Below are positions 18,036 through 27,411 of a DNA stretch of 64,000 nucleotides, piece after piece; position 1 is the stretch's first letter; every line of letters starts with the position of its first letter. The translations under genes were made by a program, and so were the position numbers. Location: positions 1 to 64,000 of the forward strand of contig JAEPML010000016.1 of assembly GCA_017643925.1 (NCBI GenBank). The letters run 5' to 3'. The notes under the pieces were generated by a model. That model was not told the origin of the DNA and did not search any database. It saw nothing but the letters and a program-made list of their open reading frames with translations. This DNA is from Roseibium sp. Its GTDB lineage: Bacteria > Pseudomonadota > Alphaproteobacteria > Rhizobiales > Stappiaceae.

Positions 18036-19310
18036 TCAGAACTTGAATGGAATATAGAGCGCCAGATCCGTCCAGACATAGAGAATGCCAACGGTCAGGA
18101 GCATGATCAGCAGGAAGGGCAACACGCCGCGAGAGACATCAGACAGGCTCGATCTGGCCACCGACTGGATCACGTAGAGATTGAGGCCGACCGGCGGTGT
18201 AATCAGCGCGCATTCCACCATGACCACCATGTAGACGCCGAACCAGATCGGGTCAAACCCCAGCGCCATGGCAGCCGGCAGCAGCACCGGCGTCATGATC
18301 AGGACCATTGAAAGCGCCTCGAAAACGAGACCCATGACGAGAAGCACAAGCGAAACGGCGATGATGAAGGCCAGCGGCGTATCGATGGTCTGACCGATGA
18401 ACGCCGAGATATCCTGCGGGATCCGGTAGAGCGTGATCGCCTTGCCGAACACCTTGGCCCCCGCCACGATCAAAAGGATTGCAACGGTGGTGACCATGCT
18501 TTCGAAAACAGCTTCCCTGAAGCCCTGCCAGGAAAGCGTGCGCAGCAGAAGAACCGTGATGACAAGCGCGACGGCAAACCCGATGGCGGCGGCTTCCGTC
18601 GGAGTGGCAACCCCTGTGTAGATGACGCCGATCACCACCGCCGCCAGAACAATGGAAGGAAGAGCACGGATCGTGCTCCAGAACCGCTCCTCCCAGCCTG
18701 TTGGCTCCTCCGGCGTATAGCCTCCGAACCAGCGCGCATAGACCATGGCAAAGACGATGAAAAAGGCGACCAGAAACAGGCCGGGCCCAATCCCGGCAAG
18801 AAACAGCGATATCACCGATTGTTCCGTGACGAACCCGTAGACGATCATCGGGATGGAAGGCGGGATCAGGATGCCCAGCGTGCCGCCGGCGGCCAACAAT
18901 CCGTAGACAAAGCGACGCTCGTAACCGCGTGAAATCATTTCAGGTATCGCAACAGTCCCGATGGTTGCGGCAGTCGCAACGGACGACCCGGAAATGGCAG
19001 CAAAAATGGCGCAGGACACGATGGTTGCGACCGCCAGGCCTCCCGGCCAATGCCCGACCCAGGCATGAACGGCGGCAAACAGATCCTTGCCAACTCCGCC
19101 CTTCAACAGGACGTTGGACATCAGCAGAAACAACGGAACGGCCAGCAGGATGAAACCGTCGAGTGTCGACAGGATCGCCTGTGGCGCCATCAGTGGCGAA
19201 AACCCTCCGAGCAGGAGCATGGCCAGACCGAGACCACCCAGAGCAAAGGCAACAGGTACACGGATCAGCAGGAGCGCAAACAGGCTTGCGATGATCAACA
19301 AGACTGTCAT
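18036..19310 (-). CDS. TRAP transporter large permease (DctM type)
   Basis: A 424-residue integral membrane protein with about 12 hydrophobic segments. Family stretches include GSSVATAATIGTVAIPEM, AAGGTLGILIPPSIPMIVYG, GVATPTEAAAIG and ALITPPVGLNLYVIQ. It forms the sodium-coupled channel unit of a tripartite ATP-independent transporter with DctQ and the binding protein encoded upstream. Its start overlaps the dctQ stop by four bases. Substrate is probably an organic acid. Confidence 0.93.
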   Translation of the reverse strand: MTVLLIIASLFALLLIRVPVAFALGGLGLAMLLLGGFSPLMAPQAILSTLDGFILLAVPLFLLMSNVLLKGGVGKDLFAAVHAWVGHWPGGLAVATIVSCAIFAAISGSSVATAATIGTVAIPEMISRGYERRFVYGLLAAGGTLGILIPPSIPMIVYGFVTEQSVISLFLAGIGPGLFLVAFFIVFAMVYARWFGGYTPEEPTGWEERFWSTIRALPSIVLAAVVIGVIYTGVATPTEAAAIGFAVALVITVLLLRTLSWQGFREAVFESMVTTVAILLIVAGAKVFGKAITLYRIPQDISAFIGQTIDTPLAFIIAVSLVLLVMGLVFEALSMVLIMTPVLLPAAMALGFDPIWFGVYMVVMVECALITPPVGLNLYVIQSVARSSLSDVSRGVLPFLLIMLLTVGILYVWTDLALYIPFKF

Positions 19311-19801
19311 GACGCGGCCTGCTCCGGATTTTCTGATCCCCTGGAAGGATTGGCGATCTCAAAAAGCGCCTGGAGACAAAGCAGACCAAAGCCGACGGGA
19401 ATGGCGAGTTCGGCGATCCAGATCGGGAGGTCGAGCATGGAACCCGTTGTCCGGCCGCGACTGAAGGAATCCAGGAAGATTTCACCACCCTTCCAGGCAA
19501 CCACGGCGCTGAACATCAGGATGGCGAGCATGGCCAACAGGTGGCACAGGCGTTTGACGCCAGGCGTCAGGCGATCCGTGACCGCGTCCACCGCAATATG
19601 CCTGTTGGCCGCCAACAGCCAGGGCATCGCGAGCATGGTCCCCCAGATCAGGCACAGTTGGGACAATTCGGCCGCCCAGATTGTGGGCGCAACAAAGAGA
19701 TACCTGGCCGTCACCTCGTAGGTGAGCATGCTGCCGGCACAAACAAAGAGAACCGCAGACACCCAGGCCAGAGACTGCAGGAAGCTGGAAATGGCTTTCA
19801 T
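19307..19801 (-). CDS. TRAP transporter small permease (DctQ type)
   Basis: A 164-residue protein with four membrane segments (about residues 10-30, 48-65, 88-108, 128-148). The family's VTARYLF and the Trp-Ala-Glu-Leu-Ser segment after it, and DLPIWIAELAIPVG near the end, are visible. The start at 19801 (MKAISSFLQSLAWVS) was chosen; an open frame upstream to 19891 crosses a hairpin and has no homology. Acts with DctM and DctP. Confidence 0.88.
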   Translation of the reverse strand: MKAISSFLQSLAWVSAVLFVCAGSMLTYEVTARYLFVAPTIWAAELSQLCLIWGTMLAMPWLLAANRHIAVDAVTDRLTPGVKRLCHLLAMLAILMFSAVVAWKGGEIFLDSFSRGRTTGSMLDLPIWIAELAIPVGFGLLCLQALFEIANPSRGSENPEQAAS

Positions 19802-19891
19802 CGATCCACCGGAGAACCGGGCGTGAAACGACCCGGTTGTTGATGATGCACAGGAAGATTGCCTTGACCGTAGACCAGGTAGCCAAAGCAC

Positions 19892-19919
19892 GGATGGCCA
19901 GAAATCCTTCCGGCCATCC
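19892..19919 (-). other. stable RNA hairpin between dctP and dctQ
   Basis: GGATGGCCAGAA (19892-19903) and TTCCGGCCATCC (19908-19919) form a 12-bp stem with a four-base loop. In the minus-strand transcript the only irregular pair becomes a G-U wobble, so the hairpin is designed for that strand. No U-run follows, so it is more likely an mRNA-stabilising or attenuating element that raises the binding protein level over the permeases. Confidence 0.55.
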
Positions 19920-19946
19920 AGGGATTATGACAAGCAGCCGCTTGGA

Positions 19947-20939
19947 TCAGAGGTTGTTGGCTGCGTCCAGGACCTTGGCACCCAGGTCGCCTGCCTTTTC
20001 CTGATAGGCGTCATAAACCGGCTGGCTGACGGCCTTCCAGGCTGAGATCTCTTCTGCCGTCGGCCGATAGACGGACATGCCGTTCTCCTCGGCTGCTGCA
20101 TATGCATCGGCTTCAATCTGCGACACCCGGTCCCGAACATCCTTCTCGGCCTTCAAGGCAGCAGCTTCGATGACGGCCTTATGGTCATCCGAAAGACCGT
20201 TCCAGAAATCCGTGTTGACCACCACGATGAACTCGATGTCTGCATGATTGGTCACGGTAATCGTGTCCATGACATCCCACAGCTTGCGCGATTTCACACC
20301 GGACACACCTGTCATGCCGATATCGACAGTGCCACGCTGATAGGCGAGATACTGCTCGGAGCCGGATATGAGCGTAGGGGCACCGCCCGCGCCTGTCACG
20401 AAATCGCCAAGCGTCTTTCCGAAGACACGGACCTTCTTGCCCTTCATGTCGTCCGGCGTTTTCACCGGCCCGTCATTGGACAGCATGATGGCGCCACCAT
20501 AGGCCTGCCACCACAGAACGGTTGAGCCGGTGTCCTTGATGGCTTCGTCGAGCGGGCCGCGAACCGGCGAGCCGGGTTCAACGGCCGCCCGCACCTTTTC
20601 CTCGGTGTCAAACAGGAATGGCTGATAGAAAATGTCGACGGCGGGAATATCGCCAACGTAGCGGGTCAGAGAAGCAACACCCATTTCGATCGCGCCGGAG
20701 CCGACCGCGGCTGGAACTTCCTTGTCCTTGTAGAGCTGTGCGCTATCATAGATTTCGACGGCGATTTCACCATTCGAGTTCTTCTCGACCTCTTCCTTGA
20801 AAAGCTCGAGATTCTGGCCGAGATGGCTCTTCAGCGGCAATTGAAGCGAAATGCGAAGGGTGGTGTCGGCAGCTTGTGCTGCACCGGCGGAAAGTGAAAG
20901 CGCCAATGCCGCGCCGATGGCCCAGGAAAATGGTTTCAT
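19947..20939 (-). CDS. TRAP transporter substrate-binding protein (DctP type)
   Basis: A 330-residue periplasmic protein with a signal peptide (MKPFSWAIGAALALSLSAG, cleavage near AQA-AD, residue 23). Family features: RISLQLPLKSHLGQNLELFKEEVEK at the start of the mature protein, DIFYQPFLFDT, KVRVFGKTLGDFVTGAGGAPTLI with the conserved binding Arg, and VVVNTDFWNGLSDDHKAVIEAA. It captures the ligand for the DctQM permease. Substrate not predictable from sequence alone; the DctP fold suits a carboxylate. RBS GGGAGG lies seven bases before the ATG. First gene of the operon, with its own promoter. Confidence 0.93.
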   Translation of the reverse strand: MKPFSWAIGAALALSLSAGAAQAADTTLRISLQLPLKSHLGQNLELFKEEVEKNSNGEIAVEIYDSAQLYKDKEVPAAVGSGAIEMGVASLTRYVGDIPAVDIFYQPFLFDTEEKVRAAVEPGSPVRGPLDEAIKDTGSTVLWWQAYGGAIMLSNDGPVKTPDDMKGKKVRVFGKTLGDFVTGAGGAPTLISGSEQYLAYQRGTVDIGMTGVSGVKSRKLWDVMDTITVTNHADIEFIVVVNTDFWNGLSDDHKAVIEAAALKAEKDVRDRVSQIEADAYAAAEENGMSVYRPTAEEISAWKAVSQPVYDAYQEKAGDLGAKVLDAANNL

Positions 20940-20991
20940 GTGTTACCTCCCAATTTATGAGAGCACTCTGGCAAGGCAACTATCCAGGGTC

Positions 20992-21020
20992 AATATCTTT
21001 CGGGCCCCGAAAATTGACAA
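20992..21020 (-). promoter_or_regulatory. promoter with palindromic operator for the TRAP operon
   Basis: On the minus strand TTGTCA (21020-21015) and GATATT (20997-20992) are separated by exactly 17 bases. They match the sigma-70 -35 and -10 boxes at 5/6 and 4/6. The spacer contains TTTCGGG-C-CCCGAAA (20998-21012), a 7-1-7 inverted repeat, ideally placed for a repressor to block RNA polymerase. The regulator is unknown and no regulator gene lies next to the operon. Confidence 0.5.
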
Positions 21021-21162
21021 AGAATGACACGACCATTCGGCTATCCACGCGGCTTGATCGCAAGCTTGAAAGACCTGCAATTTGAGGTGCTCCCGCGAAT
21101 AAATAACTCGATCTCAACCTCGACTGCCACCCCGACAGCCGATACCCCCGGATGTCCAGCTC

Positions 21163-22604
21163 ATGAATTTTCGAGCCATCGCTTTGCCGATCGGACGCCT
21201 GCTCGTCCTGATTTCGGCAATGATGATCGTGCCCGCTTTGGCAGACGCCCTGGCGGGCAATCGCGATTGGCAGGTCTTTCTCGTCTCGTCGCTTGTCCTG
21301 GGAACCGCAGGCCTGCTCACTGCGCTTGCATTCCGGGGTGAGCCACCGCCCTCGAATTTTCGCGAAGCAATCATTTTCGTCAACGCTGCGTGGTTTGCCT
21401 TCTCATGTGCCGGGGCAGTTCCGTTTGTTTTCAGCGAATTGGGCATCGGCATCACGGACGCCTTTTTTGAGTCCGCTTCCGGCCTGACCACGACCGGATC
21501 AACCATTCTCACGGGCCTGGAAACGCTTCCACCCGGCATCCTGCTCTGGCGAGCGCTGCTTCAATGGATCGGCGGGATTGGCGTGGTCGCAATCGGCATC
21601 TGGTTGCTGCCCGGGCTCAGGGTCGGCGGCAGCCAGCTGTTTGCATTGGAATCTTCGGAAAGTTCGACAAAGCCCTATGGCCATACCTGGCCGTTCCTCG
21701 TCCGGCTTCTGGCGCTATATGCCTTCCTGAGCATCACCTGCGCGGCGCTTTACATGCTGTGCGGCATGACCGCGTTCAATGCTGTCATTCATTCGATGAC
21801 GACGGTGTCCACCGGCGGGTTTTCAACGTCCGACCAGTCCTTTGGCCAGTTTCCGGGCGTGACGGTCTACTGGGTGGCCAGCCTGTTCATGCACACATCC
21901 AGCCTGCCGTTTCTTTATCTCATTCGAAGTGTCGAGAAACCGCCCGCGAAGAGAGACACACAAGTCCTCCTGTTGCTGGCGATAATTTTCGTGGCGTCGT
22001 TTGGCGTATTCCTGGCCGAGCGCTACGTCGTCTATGACACGCCATTTCACATGTTCACGCTTGCGGTTTTCAACGTCGTCTCGGTCATTTCGACAACTGG
22101 CTATGCCGCCAACGACTATCTGCAATTCGGCCCGGCAGTGATCGGGATCTTCTTTGTTCTGACGTTTCTGGGGGGGGGGGCAGTGGCTCGACGTCGGGCG
22201 GTTTCAAAATGTTCCGGATCGCCATTTTGGCAAACTACCTTAAATGCCTGCTGCGTAAGATGGTGCGCCCGCACCGGGTTCTTGAACCCAGGTACCAGGG
22301 TGCACTCGTCCCGAACGCAGTTTTGGAGGGCATACTGGTTTTTGCGGTGCTTTATATCGGCACCTTTGCCGGGTTCGCCATGATCTATTTTTTTCTCGGG
22401 CTGGATCTCGAAACGGCCTTGAGCGCATCCATCACGGCACTTGCCAATGTCGGCCCCGGTGTCGGTGACACGATCGGACCCTCGGGAACGTTTCAAACGC
22501 TTCCGGATACGGCCAAATGGTGCCTTGCCATCGAGATGATCCTTGGCCGCCTTGAAATTCTGGCCGGGATCCTGCTGCTCACCGTTGATTTCTGGCGTGA
22601 TTGA
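21163..22604 (+). pseudogene. trkH-type potassium transporter, frameshifted at an 11-G run
   Basis: Two frames together encode a complete TrkH/KtrB-type potassium channel subunit of about 480 residues. The first (from 21163) covers membrane segments and three of the four selectivity-filter loops (SASGLTTTGST, MTTVSTGGFST, VISTTGYAAND). At 22170-22180 a run of 11 G shifts the frame exactly inside the fourth filter loop. The rest (KMFRIAILANYLK to VDFWRD, stop 22602-22604) continues two bases out of phase. With 9 or 12 G the product would read L-G-G-G(-G)-S-G-S-T-S-G-G and be whole. As written, the frame runs on to 22383 with a nonsense tail. A sequencing or assembly error, phase variation, or true inactivation are all possible. 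TrkH needs a TrkA partner, not seen here. Confidence 0.85.
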
Positions 22605-22640
22605 AAAAACCACCGCCGGCGTGACCTCCGACGGTGGTTC
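22604..22640 (-). terminator. terminator of the EF-hand gene
   Basis: AACCACCG (22607-22614) pairs with CGGTGGTT (22632-22639); on the minus strand the stem is followed by six T residues. It lies about 60 bases past the EF-hand gene stop and abuts the trkH stop from the other side. Confidence 0.75.
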
Positions 22641-22698
22641 CTGTCAGGCGGCCCGGTTGCACGCACACACGTCCGGGAAAGTCCGCCCGAAGCCCGAA

Positions 22699-22929
22699 TT
22701 ACGGCTGAATCGTCGCAAATTCTTCCGGGTCCAGAAGATTGTCCTGATTGACGTCAGCCGCCTGGAACAGTTCCTCGGACACCGACGGCACGGCTGCCGT
22801 GATTTCCTCGAAACTCACGAATCCATCCTGATTGCTGTCGACCGTCTGAAATGACATGCCCTGTGCGAGAGCCGCCGACGACACGGTGAAAGCGCCAAGA
22901 AGGACAGCTGCTGTAAGACGTTTGGACAT
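22699..22929 (-). CDS. small secreted EF-hand protein
   Basis: A 76-residue protein with a signal peptide (MSKRLTAAVLLGAFTVSSAALA, cleavage near residue 22) and a pair of EF-hand calcium loops: DSNQDGFVSFEE at residues 31-42 and DVNQDNLLDPEE at 59-70, each with acidic residues at loop positions 1, 3, 5 and 12. The second loop has N in place of the usual Gly at position 6. The start at 22929 (rather than a longer frame from 23079) gives a proper signal peptide. Likely a periplasmic calcium-binding protein of unknown role; stands alone with its own terminator. Confidence 0.8.
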   Translation of the reverse strand: MSKRLTAAVLLGAFTVSSAALAQGMSFQTVDSNQDGFVSFEEITAAVPSVSEELFQAADVNQDNLLDPEEFATIQP

Positions 22930-23159
22930 GGTTTGACCTCCAATTGAGTGGTCTGTTGTTCCGTCCATCCGCCGGACCCCTGCGACCCGGTGGACCGGAA
23001 CGAGAGGGACTGTGCTGTCAGATCTCGACTGTCGAAGGGCCGCTCTTGGGAAGAGTTGCGGCATTGTTGTGACTGACAATTCAATTCAGCCACGTGCCGG
23101 TCAAATTCATGTCATTTTTGACAATTTCAGGCTGTAATACGGCCGCAACCGAAATAAAC

Positions 23160-23834
23160 TTACGCAAGGTAATCTCGAGCCCCGAAAATGGCTGACCCGA
23201 CCCGCACATGCGTGGCTCCGAAACCGACCGCAACCGGGTAATCGGACGACATGCCCATGGAAAGCCGGGACAAACCGTTGCGTTTCGCGATCTTTTCAAG
23301 AAGCGCAAAATACTCGCCAGGCGCTTCTTCAACGGGCGGAATGCACATGAGCCCGACAATGTTCAGACCAAAAGTGTCGCGACATTCGGCAACAAAGGCA
23401 TCCACATCCTTTGGTGCAACGCCGGCCTTTTGTGGTTCCTCGCCGGTGTTGACCTGGACAAAACACGGGAGATTGCGGCCCTGCTTGTCCATTTCCGACT
23501 TCAGGGCCCTGGCAATCTTTGGCCGGTCCACCGTGTGAATGACGTCAAAGGTGGCAACAGCCTCCTTGGCCTTGTTCGATTGCAAGGGACCGATGAGGTG
23601 CAACTCGATACCGTCAAATTCATCGCGCAATCCCGGCCACTTGCCCATGGCTTCCTGCACCCGGTTTTCACCAAAGATCCGTTGCCCGGCAGACAGAACC
23701 GGCCGAATGGCGTCTGCCTCGAAAGTCTTGGACACCGCTATGAGATTGACGGAGCCATCATCACGGCCGAATTCAGTTTCGGCAGCCCGGATATCGGCCT
23801 GAACTTTTTCGAGACGCTCGATAGCGGTGGTCAT
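23160..23834 (-). CDS. YggS family PLP homeostasis protein
   Basis: A 224-residue single-domain alanine-racemase-fold protein that binds pyridoxal phosphate and balances vitamin B6 and amino/keto acid pools. The PLP Lys is in LIAVSKTFEA (K36); FGENRVQEA, LHLIGPLQSNKAK, VQVNTGEEPQKAG and SMGMSSDYPVAV are family signatures. The start at 23834 (MTTAIERLEKVQ) was chosen over a longer frame without homology. Divergent from leuS. Confidence 0.93.
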   Translation of the reverse strand: MTTAIERLEKVQADIRAAETEFGRDDGSVNLIAVSKTFEADAIRPVLSAGQRIFGENRVQEAMGKWPGLRDEFDGIELHLIGPLQSNKAKEAVATFDVIHTVDRPKIARALKSEMDKQGRNLPCFVQVNTGEEPQKAGVAPKDVDAFVAECRDTFGLNIVGLMCIPPVEEAPGEYFALLEKIAKRNGLSRLSMGMSSDYPVAVGFGATHVRVGSAIFGARDYLA

Positions 23835-24200
23835 CTGGATCCCTCGGTTTGCGGACGGTTTCTTCCAACAAGTCCATACGGGCATCACACCCGTTTGTCA
23901 GCCCATCAAAACAACGCATCGGTATCTTGCGGTCACGTACCGGAATGAATTTCCAGATGATCGATGCCGCGCATGAGATACGCGCCGCAACGGTCGCGAT
24001 CAGCCGAGCTCTAACCCTGATTCTCGGGGCAGATCGGCGAATCGACAGCTTTACGAATGCGGCAATGCGAAATAAACAGTCTTCTGCAAGATCATTCGCG
24101 TCTCACATGTTGACCCCGGGCCCGATTTCTGGTGACAGTCCGGCAGTCAATCATTCAGGAATTCCGCCGGTTCAGGCGGCAAGAACAAACGGCATAATTG
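23835..24200. other. divergent intergenic region yggS/leuS
   Basis: This 366-base region must carry the promoters of yggS (minus) and leuS (plus). I see no T-box, tRNA-like fold or strong palindrome. A 140-codon open frame crosses it but has no codon pattern or homology to support it. Confidence 0.4.
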
Positions 24201-26822
24201 ATGGCAACGGAACGGTACAATGCGCGCGAAGTGGAAGCGCGCTGGCAGAAGGTCTGGAACGACAAGGACGTCTTCGTCACACACAATGACGATCCACGCG
24301 AGAAATACTACGTCCTTGAGATGTTTCCCTATCCGTCCGGCCGGATTCACATGGGCCACGTGCGCAACTACGCCATGGGCGACGTGGCCGCTCGTTACAA
24401 GCGCGCCAAGGGTTTCAATGTCCTGCACCCGATGGGTTGGGACGCTTTCGGCATGCCTGCCGAAAACGCGGCAATGCAGAACAAGGTCCACCCCAAGGAC
24501 TGGACCTACGAAAACATCGCAACCATGCGCGATCAGCTCAAGATCATGGGTCTGTCCCTCGACTGGAGCCGCGAGTTCGCGACCTGCGATGTCGAATACT
24601 ACACACAGCAGCAGCGTCTGTTCCTGAAGTTCCTGGAAGCAGGCCTGGTCTACCGCAAGAACGCAAAGGTCAACTGGGATCCGGTCGACATGACCGTTCT
24701 GGCGAACGAACAGGTTATCGACGGTCGCGGCTGGCGGTCCGGCGCTCTGGTCGAGCAGCGGGAGCTGACGCAGTGGTTCTTCAAGATTTCCGATTATTCT
24801 GAAGACCTGCTGGAAGCCATCGAAACTCTGGATCGCTGGCCGGACAAGGTCCGGCTGATGCAGAAGAACTGGATCGGCCGCTCCGAGGGCCTCAGGGTCC
24901 GCTTCGAATTCACCACGGCCGCTCCGACCGGTGACAAGACGCTGGAAATTTTCACCACGCGTCCGGACACTCTGTTTGGTGCATCCTTCATGGGCCTGTC
25001 GCCCGACCATCCGATTTCGATCAAACTGGCAGAGAGCAATCCTGAGCTTAAGGCCTTCATCGAGGAATGCCGCCGCGTCGGGACATCCGAAGAAGCCATC
25101 GAGAAGGCTGAAAAGAAGGGCATCGACACCGGGCTGCGGGTCAGGCATCCGCTCGACAGTTCAATCGAGCTGCCGGTCTATGTCGCCAACTTCATCCTGA
25201 TGGACTACGGAACCGGTGCGATTTTCGCCTGTCCGGCCCATGACCAGCGCGACCTGGATTTCGCCCGCAAGTACGGCCTGCCGGTGAAGCCTGTTGTGCT
25301 GCCGAAGGACGCCGATCCGGCAAGTTTCGAGATCGGGACCGAAGCCTACACGGATGACGGAACTATCTTCAATTCGGACTTCATGGACGGCATGTCGATT
25401 CCGGATGCCAAGGAAGCGATTGCCGCCAAGCTGGAAGCGATCTCGGTTGACCAGGCTCCGCAGGGAGAGCGCCAGGTCAACTATCGTCTGCGCGACTGGG
25501 GCATTTCCCGCCAACGCTACTGGGGTTGCCCGATCCCGGTCATCCATTGCGAAGACTGCGGCGTTGTCCCCGAGAAAGACGAAAATCTGCCGGTTCAGCT
25601 GCCGGACGACATCAATTTCGACAAGCCGGGCAATCCGCTCGACCGGCATCCGACCTGGCGGGACACGACCTGCCCGAATTGCGGCAAGGCAGCGAAGCGC
25701 GAAACCGACACGATGGACACTTTTGTGGATTCGTCCTGGTATTTCGCCCGCTTCACGGCACCTGACTGCGATCAGCCAACGGATCCGGTGGCCGCCAATG
25801 GCTGGCTGGCCGTCGATCAGTATATCGGGGGCATCGAGCATGCGATCCTGCACCTGCTCTATTCCCGGTTCTTCACCCGGGCAATGCAGAAAGTGGGTTC
25901 GCTGGATCTGAAGGAACCGTTCAAGGGCCTGTTCACCCAGGGCATGGTCACCCACGAGACCTATCGGCTGGGTGAAGGCAATACCGGTTCCTGGGTGTCG
26001 CCGGCTGAAATCCGAATCGAGGACAATGACGGCAAGCGACGTGCCACCCTGATCGAAACCGGTGAAGAGGTGAAAATCGGCTCGATCGAGAAAATGTCGA
26101 AGTCGAAAAAGAACACGGTCGATCCTACCGACATCATCGACACCTATGGTGCCGACACGGCCCGCTGGTTCATGCTTTCGGACAGTCCTCCGGAACGCGA
26201 CGTGATCTGGACAGAGGATGGTGTCCAGGGCGCATGGCGTTTTGTTCAGCGCGTCTGGCGTCTGATCGGCGATATTACCGAAAAGAGCGAAACGCGCGGC
26301 GGTGCCGCACCCGAGGTCAACGGCAAGGCGCTGGAACTGCGCCGCGCGACCCACAAGACCCTAGCCGCTGTTTCAGCGGATCTGGAAACCCTTGGCTTCA
26401 ACCGCGCCGTTGCGAGACTGTACGAACTGGTGAATACCATCAGCAAGTCGCTCAACGAGGGCCTGGATGACGCTGGCAAGGAATATGCGGTTCGTGAGGC
26501 GGCTGACTACCTGGTGCAGATGATGGCACCGATGATGCCGCATCTCGCTGAACAGTGCTGGCATGAGCTTGGCCATGACAATCTCATTTCAGAGGCAAAG
26601 TGGCCCGAAGCCGATGAGGCATTGCTTGTCGAGGATTCCGTCACCTACCCGGTCCAGATCAACGGAAAGCGGCGCGGTGAACTGACAATTGCAAAAGAGG
26701 CTTCCAAAGAGGAGGTCGAAGCGGCTACGTTGGCACTCGACTTCGTCAAGAAAGCACTGGAAGGCAACGCGCCGAAAAAACTCATCGTGGTGCCGCAGAG
26801 GATCGTGAATGTCGTTGTTTAA
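24201..26822 (+). CDS. leuS: leucyl-tRNA synthetase
   Basis: An 873-residue class I synthetase. The HIGH motif is HMGH (about residues 50-53) and KMSKS is at about 631-635. The editing domain lies between ([20 protein letters not shown] and the [19 protein letters not shown] stretch with the conserved Asp). A zinc-ribbon-like CEDCG...CPNCG insertion at about 455-500 is normal for bacterial LeuRS. The ATG at 24201 was chosen; a TTG codon directly precedes it. Its stop overlaps lptE by 14 bases. Confidence 0.97.
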   Translation: MATERYNAREVEARWQKVWNDKDVFVTHNDDPREKYYVLEMFPYPSGRIHMGHVRNYAMGDVAARYKRAKGFNVLHPMGWDAFGMPAENAAMQNKVHPKDWTYENIATMRDQLKIMGLSLDWSREFATCDVEYYTQQQRLFLKFLEAGLVYRKNAKVNWDPVDMTVLANEQVIDGRGWRSGALVEQRELTQWFFKISDYSEDLLEAIETLDRWPDKVRLMQKNWIGRSEGLRVRFEFTTAAPTGDKTLEIFTTRPDTLFGASFMGLSPDHPISIKLAESNPELKAFIEECRRVGTSEEAIEKAEKKGIDTGLRVRHPLDSSIELPVYVANFILMDYGTGAIFACPAHDQRDLDFARKYGLPVKPVVLPKDADPASFEIGTEAYTDDGTIFNSDFMDGMSIPDAKEAIAAKLEAISVDQAPQGERQVNYRLRDWGISRQRYWGCPIPVIHCEDCGVVPEKDENLPVQLPDDINFDKPGNPLDRHPTWRDTTCPNCGKAAKRETDTMDTFVDSSWYFARFTAPDCDQPTDPVAANGWLAVDQYIGGIEHAILHLLYSRFFTRAMQKVGSLDLKEPFKGLFTQGMVTHETYRLGEGNTGSWVSPAEIRIEDNDGKRRATLIETGEEVKIGSIEKMSKSKKNTVDPTDIIDTYGADTARWFMLSDSPPERDVIWTEDGVQGAWRFVQRVWRLIGDITEKSETRGGAAPEVNGKALELRRATHKTLAAVSADLETLGFNRAVARLYELVNTISKSLNEGLDDAGKEYAVREAADYLVQMMAPMMPHLAEQCWHELGHDNLISEAKWPEADEALLVEDSVTYPVQINGKRRGELTIAKEASKEEVEAATLALDFVKKALEGNAPKKLIVVPQRIVNVVV

Positions 26823-27384
26823 CAACACCTTCGGGAAAAAAGGGCTTGTTCGGTCGGCAGCCTTATGGGCTGCCTTCGGAGCTGCGGTGATTCTGTCCGG
26901 CTGTCAGGTTCGCCCGCTTTACGGCACCGGCACGGGTGATTTCGGCGACCAGCCCTCCACGGTGGCCGCGGAACTTGCAGCGATTGACCTGGATTCCATT
27001 TCAAGCCGTTATGCGAATGATGACGCCGCCCGGGTGCTCTACAACGAACTGACCTTCAACTTCGAAAGAGGTGCCGGCAGCCCAGCGAAAAAGTACCGCC
27101 TGAAGGTACTGATGGACGTCAGTTCCGCAGAAGTTGGTGTTGAACGGTTTGCTGACGTCCCGTCGGCCTATACGACGACAATGAACTCGACATTCGTCTT
27201 GAGCGATATCGAAACCGACGAGACCCTGATGACCGGCCGGTCCTTCCGCTCGGCCTCATACGACTTCTCTGACCAGCGCTTTGCCAACAAGCGGGCTTTC
27301 CGTGATGCCCAGGAGCGTGTGGCAAAGTCCGTTGCCGACGATATTGCTGCGCGCGTGGCCGGCTATTTTGCCAGCCAATCCTGA
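26809..27384 (+). CDS. lptE: LPS-assembly lipoprotein LptE
   Basis: A 191-residue outer-membrane lipoprotein. A signal peptide ends in the lipobox LSGC with Cys32, followed by QVRPLYG, the typical LptE start after the lipidated Cys. LptE plugs the LptD barrel that inserts lipopolysaccharide. Sequence is poorly conserved outside the N-terminus; the assignment rests on the lipobox, length and the leuS-lptE-holA order, which is conserved in proteobacteria. Translation is coupled to leuS by a 14-base overlap. Confidence 0.9.
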   Translation: MSLFNNTFGKKGLVRSAALWAAFGAAVILSGCQVRPLYGTGTGDFGDQPSTVAAELAAIDLDSISSRYANDDAARVLYNELTFNFERGAGSPAKKYRLKVLMDVSSAEVGVERFADVPSAYTTTMNSTFVLSDIETDETLMTGRSFRSASYDFSDQRFANKRAFRDAQERVAKSVADDIAARVAGYFASQS

Positions 27385-27411
27385 TGACCGGTTAAGTGGA
27401 GACGATCGGCC

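Noticed and set aside
23849-24289. 146-codon frame between yggS and leuS
   Set aside because: It overlaps the start of leuS, has no ribosome-binding site and no recognisable protein features.
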